A stretch of DNA of 22,376 bases, from positions 516,041 to 538,416 of the forward strand of contig NW_019773670.1 of assembly GCF_001039355.2 (NCBI RefSeq), read 5' to 3'. Below are positions 1 to 9,400 of the stretch, piece after piece. Every line of letters starts with the position of its first letter. Position 1 is the stretch's first letter. Origin of the DNA: Lingula anatina. Its lineage: Eukaryota > Brachiopoda > Lingulata > Lingulida > Lingulidae. The notes beneath the pieces were generated by a model. That model searched no databases, was not told the origin of the DNA, and was given only the letters and a program-made list of their open reading frames with translations. The translations under genes were made by a program, and so were the position numbers.

Positions 1-1207
1 CCCCCCCCCACCCCGTACACATCATTCACAGTTTTTAGTATTTCTGTTTTACATTGTTAAAACCAGATCTTTAAAATAAGGTAATCAGTTGCTCCTATTT
101 TAGAAGATATGTGCCAGTCTGTACTAGTAGGTGATTTAATGGAAAGAGCTTTGTGAAACAATTAAAATTGTGTGTATTTCTCACTTCAGTTGTCATATCT
201 TATCTCGCCTAGCACAAAATCCATAAAGTTGGCTTTGCAAATCAGCAAGAGCACTTCACTGCCATATGGTGTGACTGCACAAAGATAAGTGTCCTACATG
301 AGTTAAAGAGTTCCTGGAATTTATAGCTAATACCTTACAAAGGCACATCAATTAGCTTCATTGTCTTTCTGTTGAAAGTCTCTTATCTTGAGCCTTTAAT
401 TAATAATACCTAGAAGTTCAGGGTTGTGTGGTATTGATCTTTTTTTCACTTTTGGTCTTTGTAAGCTACATTTCTTTCATGCCAGTAATGTAGGCAGTGT
501 TTTTCATGGCTGATAATATGGCAATTCTTTTAGTTGCAATTATTTTTGTTTATACCCATTGGAGCCTGGAAAGAGTTGAAATAAACCTGTATAAAAGAAA
601 ACACTTTGCTCCTGTTTAAGAGATCTTGTGCCATCATATTTTCAAGTTCTGTTTTGGAAGCCATATTGCACAATGACTTCAGAAGATTTTAAACATTTGA
701 AGATGCATCTCAAGTGATTATTACTATGACTTAATCAGTACAATGGTGCTTTATGGATTATTATAAAAAGTCTCATTAACCTAATGGATATTGTTTGATA
801 TTTTAAAGAGCCACGTATGTTGAATGTGCTTCATGCCAACTTGCATGACTAGAGCATAGAAATTATAATAAATATCTAATTAACAAAAATGAATATTGGT
901 TCATGCTTTAAGGAATTGGCTGTTACATTATTGATGTTTTGAAATGCTCTTACAGGTATTACACTAAAAAAAAAAGAAAGGTCAGATAATGTAACTTATT
1001 GTTATTGTTTCTATTATTATTATATGAGGTAATTGTTTGGAAGGAGGGGATTACCCTTGAAAGATATCATCAGAGGCATATGTATTAATTGTTTTTCCTT
1101 TTGTAGGGAATCTTTTTGATTTAACTGCAAACAAATGCTCCATTTCTTCATTGTTAAATGTTATTGATAATTAAAACCAATAAAACTGATTATTTTGTAC
1201 ATTTCAG
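1..1207 (+). other. Intron of the QSOX gene (3' part)
   Basis: AT-rich sequence ends in a pyrimidine-rich acceptor ending in CAG at 1205-1207, directly before the QSOX coding exon. I see no coding exon in it. It starts with a C-rich run. CpG is almost absent: I count three CpGs in about 1200 bases. The 5' end of this intron lies outside the window. Confidence 0.75.
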
Positions 1208-1914
1208 ATGAAGACTTTGAGGCTGCTGAGGTATTATTTGCCATGGATGGCTACATCACACGTTTCTTTGGCTGTCGAGAGTGTGGAAAGAACTTCAAAT
1301 ATATGTCTTCCAAGCTGGAAAAAGGGGTTGGTGATATCAATTATGGCATCATGTGGATGTGGGAGGCCCACAATAAAGCTAACAAGAGACTCCATGGAGA
1401 CCTAACGGAGGACCCCAAACATCCAAAAATTCAGTTTCCCACTTACGAAACCTGCCCAAGTTGTCATCATAGTACTCCAAGTTCTCCATTTAACAAAGAT
1501 ATGAAAATTTGGGACAGAAAAGAGGTATTGAAATTTTTAAAACTTTTATATGGCAAGCAAAATATTATAATGGACCTAGGGGACACAGAGAAAAGTAGGG
1601 GCCAGGCCATGGTAGACAGCAGAGAACAAAAGCAGGAGTTGGCTAAGCTACAGGCCATTAGAAGACAAAAACAACAGGCCATGGAGACTGAGGCAAAAAT
1701 TAGAAATGACAGAATACAGAGACTTCGAGAACAAGAGCTCGAGACGCGTCATTTACCAGGACAACGGGTCCCAGGCTCCTGGAACTTCACCTCCGTGGAT
1801 TTATCTCTATGCGTGCTGGTCTACTTTGTGGCCACCGGGATTATAGTTCTGCTGTATTTTCATATATCTAGAAGGAGAAAGAAGGCAGCCAGTTTGAAAA
1901 GTTGTTGTGTGTAA
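1208..1914 (+). CDS. QSOX: Quiescin sulfhydryl oxidase, C-terminal coding exon (partial gene)
   Basis: QSOX is a secretory-pathway enzyme that forms disulfides in client proteins and passes the electrons through FAD to oxygen. This terminal exon encodes about 235 residues. It begins in phase 1 after the acceptor at 1206-1207; an open frame extends upstream into the intron but is not coding. The Erv/ALR domain is visible: FFGCREC with the FAD-proximal CxxC (Cys codons at 1273 and 1282), the FAD-binding stretch WMWEAHNKANKRL, and the distal CPSC pair (1453 and 1462). A charged, probably helical Glu/Gln/Arg-rich segment follows (about 1588-1750). Then comes one hydrophobic membrane segment (1801-1866) and a short basic tail, fitting a type I Golgi-anchored form with a cytosolic tail. 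The thioredoxin domains and N-terminal part of the Erv domain must lie upstream of the window. QSOX1 versus QSOX2 cannot be decided here. Confidence 0.95.
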
Positions 1915-1967
1915 TTGCTTGCCCTTCATCAGTTTGGTTGTATGTAGTGCCATGGTGTGGACTGTGA

Positions 1968-1997
1968 GGGGGCGGGGGGGGGGGGAGGGACTGGGGG
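1968..1997 (+). promoter_or_regulatory. G-tract with quadruplex potential in the QSOX 3' UTR
   Basis: On the sense strand just after the stop codon there are runs of 5, 12, 3 and 5 G separated by one to three bases. This meets the usual four-run quadruplex pattern in DNA and RNA. Whether it folds or acts in the mRNA is inference. Confidence 0.4.
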
Positions 1998-2164
1998 TGA
2001 GTCAGAATGGTAAACCACAAATGCCCCCTTTTCGTCTTTGTATTCAGAGTCCTATTTATGAGTTCTGCAAGATCATTGAGGAGAGTGGAAGAGAAGTAAA
2101 CATTTAGCAGAATTGTTAGAGTATTTGTTATCAAGACATGCTTATTAACACGCAAAAGAAAAGC

Positions 2165-2173
2165 TTATTTATA
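2165..2173 (+). promoter_or_regulatory. AU-rich element nonamer in the QSOX 3' UTR
   Basis: TTATTTATA matches the UUAUUUA(U/A)(U/A) nonamer tied to mRNA instability, and further ATTTA pentamers lie nearby. In AT-rich DNA this can arise by chance, so the call is weak. Confidence 0.25.
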
Positions 2174-2343
2174 TTTATAAACAAAGAGTGATGGAACAGT
2201 GATAATGAAATGCTAAACAGCTTCCCATGCATGGTCCTTTTTTTTTTTTTATATAATATTTATATTTATAAGGAGAGAGACTGCTGAACTGTTAACTTTC
2301 ATAACCATGCTCTCTGACAACTGCATGTTAACATTATTTTGTA

Positions 2344-2349
2344 AATAAA
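2344..2349 (+). terminator. Candidate QSOX poly(A) signal AATAAA
   Basis: A canonical AATAAA lies 430 bases after the QSOX stop codon. A second one at 2840-2845 would give a longer 3' UTR. Transcript ends are needed to choose between them. Confidence 0.5.
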
Positions 2350-4567
2350 CATGGTTAGAAATATATATTTTAGCTTGAAAATACCATTTCAATGTTTGAA
2401 GATCAATTATATGTAGCAATCTTAATGTCTACTTATTTTTAATAACTTTATTTGCTTGCCCTCTTAGACAGCTGAGCACAATTTTCTACAGCATGATATG
2501 TCATTGATAAACTGCAGTCATTCCATCTTGAATATAAGGATTACCTTAAGTGACCAAAATATGAGAAAATGAAAATATCTTATTTGTTCTGATTACCTGC
2601 TTTACATTTCATCTTCTGTAAAATGATATTTGGTAGTGAGACATCGAGATAAGTTTTATTTATAGGAGTTTGAAAAGAAATCTTATTTTCAGAGTATGAG
2701 CTATAATAGTGCTGGGCCCTGGTAACAGGCTCCTTTAATTTATTTGAGTATGATAGTAGATCTTATTATTGTGTTTGATATTTTATTTGTATTACCTAGT
2801 TCTCAAAATATGTTTCTCTTGTGAATGGTCACTGACATTAATAAATATTAATCAAAAGAAGAAATGGTGCTGACCCACATGAAAGTATAAACAAGGATTT
2901 TTTAGTGGTCTGAATTAATGTATTAATATAACACAGTTGTTTTCATGAAGGTTGAAGACATTTTTGTCCATAAGATTCTTTCATGGTAGGTTATTATTTT
3001 TCATTAACTACGCAATGGTTCTTATCAGTATCGTTTATAATTATATGTTTCAAGTTGCACACAAATATATCATATTTCTAATTGAAGCATATTTTCTTAC
3101 CTATTATTTACAATTATATTATTTAATTACAAATTCATGATCTTTTCAACATGCTTTCCGTCAATCGGCTTACGTGGGCGATGGGCTAAAGTAGTTAGCA
3201 AGTATTTAGGCGATTATAATGAAAACGTCATACCCTATACCAGGGCCACAGATTGATTTTTTTACTAGAAATTTACAGATAACGTCTCTGGCTAATTTAT
3301 TGCACATTTCCCCACCGTGGAGAAACGTGCGCTCAGTTATTCTGCGGCTCTGGTAGAGGGTTGAAACGTCAGGCCAAACAGAAAGGTGTTACACTTTGTT
3401 CGTCCATATTACAGCGAAGTAACGCTCTAGAATAAGAGTCCTGCAAATGAGAACTTGTAGGCTGAAGTATTTTTAAAAATAATTTAACCTCCTTATCTCT
3501 ACGCCATATTCAAGTAATGGTTGACATACATACTGTTACAATATAACACTCAGAGCTGAAAAGCATAAGTGTAGGGTTTTTAGCAGCGTGAAGTCTGTGA
3601 GTTAATTGATTGGCAATATGCGACTTCATTTACTAAGTTTATAAAGTGAAAATTGGATTAACTGCAAAGGAAGCAACAAAAAAATGACATGTCTACAGAC
3701 ATGTTACGGTGAAGTGTGATAATGAATCCTTGTGGAGGCGACGAATTAAAAAAAAAGACCAAAAAATTGGTAATTGAAAGGAGCGAAAAGGGCGAAAATT
3801 ACATATATAACTTTATGATATTGGGTGAACAGAGTCAAAAGCGATCAATAGGCGTCATATGGTATCCATGCATCTCTCTGACGGTATTGCTTTAGTTTAT
3901 CATTAGTTTATCATTTTTAACCTATGTATATCGGTACAAAATATGTGACACCCACCGCTGTTTCAAACATTCCATTGAGTCTACGCGAGGACAGAGTACT
4001 TGTGAACACTTGCAAATTATTTTGTACAAGTAGGTAATGATATTGTTTTTGCATAATATTCAGAAATGACTTGGTTCAAATATTTTTCCATGTATCCAAG
4101 CGATGTGTTAACTAGAAAAGTGTCAGCATAAGTGGTTATAATTTGAATCTTTAAAAAAAAAAGAAGAAAGAATGAATGAATTATGAAAGTTTGTGTTGCA
4201 GTATCGCTTTTAACGTACATAACATACTTGGTGCATGCATATGCGCGTCATTATCTGGGGAAAGGTCCATTAGTAACACTTGATCCTGTCTAAGTGGATT
4301 ACTGAAAAGGATTTACTGTAAGTAGTGACGATAAAGATAATGTTGGCAGTATTTCAGGTGTTCATGAATCACCTAACCAATGCCGACTTTTTGAAATAAA
4401 TTGCAAATATTCTGAAATTGTTGATTAAGGCTGCTTTCTGCTTACCTTTCAAATTGTCAAGCAGTTACAGGTATAACATTATAAGAGTCCCGATGCCAAA
4501 AACAAAGTTGGATTTAAAAAAAACGACCTGACAGTGTAAACTCTCGTCTTTACGTATGACGGGTCAT

Positions 4568-4714
4568 CAGGGCCCCGTAACTCGAAAGCATTGCGAATTG
4601 CGACCGAGCGCAAGCGTCTCTATTCTGTAACTCGCTCATACTCGCCTCATATAATACATAGTAGCCTCCATGTGATAGAGCTATTCGCAAATACTTTCGA
4701 GTTACGGGACCCTG
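4568..4714. mobile_element. Short inverted-repeat element (MITE), 147 bp
   Basis: The two ends are inverted copies of about 31-32 bases. The left end starts CAGGGCCCCGTAACTCGAAA; the right end read on the minus strand starts CAGGGTCCCGTAACTCGAAA. Both continue into a shared run ending in TTGCGAAT. The CAGGG terminus resembles hAT-type ends. I see no convincing target-site duplication, so the exact borders are provisional. It has no coding capacity. Confidence 0.7.
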
Positions 4715-5019
4715 GGATTCACAGCTCGTTCTAGCAATATTGATGAGCACGGTCAGCTACAATCCAGCAACAGAACTCGAGTTTCGAATCTCTTTTCATC
4801 CCAAAGAGCCCAATTAAGTGATGAATAGCCCAGAAATCATAAAGATCAGTCTTCATTGTAGCCGTGGCAGTTGGAGTTTCATCCCATCGATCTGAAATGA
4901 CTTTAGGCTTTCTGTCAATACCCATTCTCAATTTATTTCCGTCGTTGATAAGAAATATATCTTTACAAATAAAATAACACGTTTCCTTGTGAACCTCAGT
5001 TTATTACACTATATGATTG

Positions 5020-5260
5020 TCTTAAGGCTGCTGCACTCAGTCCCCATCTGGGATAATAATAAGAATAATAGTGTATTTAAGTCTAAAATCCGCTTAATAT
5101 AAGATGTTTGGTAGACTTTAAACAAAACAAGTGCTTTACAACATAATTACCAAGACATAAAAATTTTAAAAGAATAACAAAGATTAACATTTTACATTAC
5201 ATCAGCCTAATTTTCATATAAAACCAATTACAATTAAAATGAACAATAACAAATTTTTGT
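5020..5260. repeat. Possible dispersed repeat, AT-rich with a gcgctttaca-like motif
   Basis: A run of ATA/AAT triplets is followed by a stretch containing AAGTGCTTTACAACATAATT and then low-complexity AT-rich sequence. It resembles interspersed repeats I have seen in marine invertebrate genomes, but no second copy is in the window, so this rests on recall. Confidence 0.2.
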
Positions 5261-6065
5261 AAAAAGACGTTTTTAAATCCTTTTATAATTATCAGTTGAT
5301 TCAATTGAGCGGATTTCAATTGGTATCATATTCGATTCCATTGGATTTGGAATAAAGCCCAGATAACATTTGCCATGCGGTGCTCGTATACTGCTCTTGA
5401 ATCCCATTTCGTGTGGCGTCTGTGTGGAGGCAGGTAGTGGTCGTGCGAAATCGTACAAATCGCACGGATTTGCCTCCAAAGCCTCTATGAATTTCACAAA
5501 TTTAAAACTTTTGACAAAACTTTAACATCGCGTAAGCCCGTAGACCGTAGTATTATCGTATATGACAACGCAGGTCCCGTTCGGGCTTTGTTCAGTGGTC
5601 TTGCGGCGACCGTGATTATTGTTGTTCTTTTCAACCATTTTTGGAAGGCATAACGATAGTACCGATGTTTTAACTCGCGTGTGTACTTTTTGCATGTATT
5701 TGATTTGTGCTTTTCCTTCTTCTTACCTCATGGGTTGAAAATCGTAGGGCACTGCACCGTCAAAGCGTCAATCTGCAAGAAAACCGCACTGAAGGCGTGC
5801 GGCAACTTTCGAAAAGGGCTCCGTACGACCACTTTTCAGCCGAAAAGCCGATTTCCCCCGTGACCTCAAGGACATGTCGTAGAAATATCACGGCACCCAC
5901 CATGTAAAGGAGCACGATATTGCTACTCACGATGTCAGAAATATCGTACGTGAAATCGAAGACGATTTTACTGTACTGCGCCGGTGGCAAATGTAATCTA
6001 GGCTTAAGCCATAGTGGTACCTTTGACCAATTATAGGCACAGTGGGCTATATGATATAATATGAT

Positions 6066-6071
6066 TTTATA
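6066..6071 (-). terminator. Weak candidate poly(A) signal for G-alpha
   Basis: The minus strand reads TATAAA, a variant hexamer, 218 bases past the G-alpha stop codon. No canonical AATAAA was noticed closer to the stop, so the true 3' end is uncertain. Confidence 0.2.
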
Positions 6072-6288
6072 TTAAAAAAACATCATGTTTCCTTGGCCCT
6101 GTGTTTGACTTCCGGTGCGTGGAAATTGCATGGGTATTTGATGGAATGCTTGTACAAGAATTCAAATACATTCAAATTAGTTAAATCCTTTTTTGTCCCA
6201 TAGTTAGCAACTTTCATTGACTCTCTGTCTCTCCTTATGGTAATAAACTATTCACCCCTTTATGTTATGTTGGTCCCGTGAACGAAGA

Positions 6289-6473
6289 TCAAAACATCCC
6301 CACATCTTGTAAGTTTTGCCGTATGAACACAGCCATTGACGCGTCAAATACAAAGTTAATATTTGATGTGTCTGTTGCATTTGTGTAATGTACGTAAATC
6401 TCTTTCTTGGTCCTTGCTAATCCTTCAAACTTTTTTCTGATATAATTTGCCGCCTCATCAAAAGTGTTCTTTC
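6289..6473 (-). CDS. G-alpha exon 8 (C-terminus and stop)
   Basis: This exon encodes [17 protein letters not shown], the G5 motif YTNATDT, FVFDA and the receptor-contacting last helix ending NLQDVGMF, then TGA at 6291-6289. The acceptor GTTTTAG follows a T-rich tract. Confidence 0.96.
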
Positions 6474-9400
6474 CTAAAACAAAGGAAAAATAAATTACTG
6501 TACAACAAAGTGTCATAAAAAGGGGTATTTGTACACTTTTAAAAACAGCAGCACTGTAGTGTGACGAAAAAGGTTTCTATACAACTAATGCATAGCATAT
6601 ATGCTTCCGTCGCATGTGTTATTGATGAAAATCTAAGAGTTAGAGCAATCAACAAAAATAATAGTCACCATTGAAATGTCGTGTTTGCACATTAACCGAT
6701 TTGTGCACATGTACATCTACTATTACCAAAATGTTATCTTTAAGGAAACGATCTTGTCACAAGAATAGCTGTCACTACAAGCAGGATATGTATACAGATG
6801 TACTCTTACTCGCCGTATCAATCAAGGTGAAGATCTTATTCTTTATATCTTTTCATGAATTTAGCCTAAGAATAAAGATGGTATCGTGGAGACGAATGGT
6901 CGTTGGATTGTGATGCATCGTAACCGAACAATACATGTATGATTACATGCAGTTTCCGTGTGGTTCGACCAAAACTTCAAAAGTGCCAAACCCAGGTTAT
7001 GACCTTCCATATAGACTGATAAAGAGCGCCTGGAGAGCGTTATTGAAAGGCGATTTTACTTATTTTTGGGTTAAAGTGATTATCAATACCCACAACTCTA
7101 CTCACGGGCGCCATTCAACCCGACTATATGCCCTACAACACATGCACGTACCTTGGTAGTTTTTGAAGCAAGCACTGAGTGGTGAAGTCAAGATCTTCTT
7201 TTCGAAAATATCTTTTTTGTTGAGTAGGAGAATCATGGGTGTCTTTTGAAAAAGCGCATAATTGCAAATGGAGCTAAAAAGGCACATGCTCTCATGCATA
7301 CGGTTCTGGAAAATAAGATGAAAATAATTGGATCATACTCAGAGAGTTGACTGCAATGGATGACGGCCGGATAGGAGCCATTATCTTTCAATAAAAAATG
7401 ACAGTCATGTGCGTGAATTACTTAGTACCATACGTCACGTTTCGATAACTATAAATAAGGTGTGAAACCGTTTTCACCTAACACATAATGGTTGCACATC
7501 CTGTGAAAATAAGATGCTATTATCTCAAGTTATAAGGTGTGCAATTTCCCACTGATATACGCTACGTTTGACTTCTATGCGTAGAGTAAGCTATAAATAT
7601 ATGATATAGGCTTTATAAAGACATTAATGTATTTCAAAAGCGGATCCAGGTACCAGTATATAGGTGATATACATAATGCCGCGTGAACTGAGGCTTTTAT
7701 TTTTCCACCCATGCGTTAACACCTCACGCTCCATCAAAAGTCAAATTTAGTGCAGGTAACCAGTGGCGGATTTAGAGGAGGGGGGGTCAGGGGGGTACTG
7801 ACACCCCCCCCCCCCCCCCCTTCGATTTCTGGTCCCTTCTTGAAATTAGAATTTTGATTAGCTAAATCCTAGTTCTAAACCGCACCAAATGGTACCGTTC
7901 GCCCTCTAAAATACCAAAGTATCATCGGGCCACTAACCCTACTCCAAGTGGTGGGGGGGGGGTCGGCTTGACATCCGCGGACCCCCTTCAAATAATCCTG
8001 GATCCACCCCTGGGTAACTAAGTATATTCCCTTACCACTGCACTGTCTTCTACGAGTACTTGGTCGTATTCACTTAACGCACAGGTGAACAAAATGGCCG
8101 TCACATTATCGAAGACGTGTATCCATTTTCGCCGCTCTGACCTTTGGCCCCCTACATCAAACAATCTGAAAAGAATACACGCGTTTTTGTTTCTTTTTAC
8201 TAAAAAAAACCAAGTAAAACATAACTAAAAAGCACACAGCAAAATGTATGTGAATAAGACATGCGTATTTTACTGTAAGTGATCCTTGTACCAAAACTTG
8301 ACGATCTTGCCAAAAAAGAATCATACTTAATACAGTACTTTAAATATTAGATACTCACTTGAAGTTAAAGCCCCTTAATGGGAACACAGTTTGTATGATT
8401 CCTGTGGTCCGCACTCGGGCTCTTAGGACATCTTGTTCATTCGGGATGTAGCCGGGTAAGGAAATGCGGTCTACGTTGTCGAAGTAGCTACGAAGTTAGC
8501 AGGGGTTAAAATGCATATTGATCTAAACTTCCAACTTATGTGACTTAGGTTACTATGTATGATGCCTTTATTTATTCCAACATTAACTTCAGTACAATAT
8601 CTATTAACTCTCTTAAATATCGTTCTCGTCTTTAAGGCTTTAGTAGCTAACTCAACACCATTCCTTTACAATCAGGAACATAGATACCGTTTTTTCATCA
8701 CTTACTATTGAGCTGAATCACCGATGTGGAACTCCGACGCGCGCTTAAAGGCTTCTTGAACTCCTGCGTCTGACCAAAGTGTTTTGATGGCATCCGCCAC
8801 TGACGGTAACAGGCAACCGACATCTTGCTTTATTAATGGGGCATACTTCAGCACGATGTTTGCATCGATCTACAAAGAGTAGTCTTAACATATATTTCGA
8901 AACAAACTTCAGAAACGGGTCCGTAGCCAGCAATTTCAAAGGGAGTTCTTTTTCTGAAAAAGTGGACCTTTTGCCACAAAATCCCAATATGTACCTGGAT
9001 CTAATTTTATCCAGAGTGGGTTCTTTCGAATCCCCCCCCCCCCCACCCCCCGGCTACGGGCCTGAGAAATTAAGAAGCGACTATCGATAAATTGGCACTG
9101 ATATAAAACATACATGTATAAATAAAACATAAATGGGATTAATCCGACTGTCGGTGGTATTCCGGACTTGATTAGCCGCATGCCGAGTTCAACGATTTAA
9201 GCTACGTGGGAGAACAAAATGCTTGATAAACACGTATAAGAGGTTTAGTTTAAGGCCATCGCCACGGGAATTTTTTCCGGCCAAAATTAAATTTCCTGGT
9301 AAAGCGCATTTTTTTCTACTTACGAATAATTGCTTAACTCGTTCTTGCACATGGATTCGATGTTTTATTCAATTATCTAATACTTTACGGGGGCGGTCTT

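Larger units (their letters stand above)
2366..6288. other. Intergenic region between convergent QSOX and G-alpha genes
   Basis: No exon with recognisable homology was seen on either strand. Open frames here are short (at most about 76 codons) and resemble nothing I know. The stretch holds the inverted-repeat element at 4568-4714, a possible dispersed repeat at about 5020-5260 and the change in CpG density near 3.0-3.2 kb. Confidence 0.6.

Noticed and set aside
1195-1207. An upstream extension of the QSOX open frame
   Set aside because: It lies before the AG acceptor, starts at TTG rather than ATG, and belongs to the intron.
5273-5990. Several 60-76-codon open frames, some with a hydrophobic stretch
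   Set aside because: No homology that I recognise, and both strands are open here by chance. Possible repeat-derived sequence, but unproven.
8745-8987. An 80-codon minus-strand open frame
   Set aside because: It is the wrong frame of G-alpha exon 4 continuing into the adjacent MITE.
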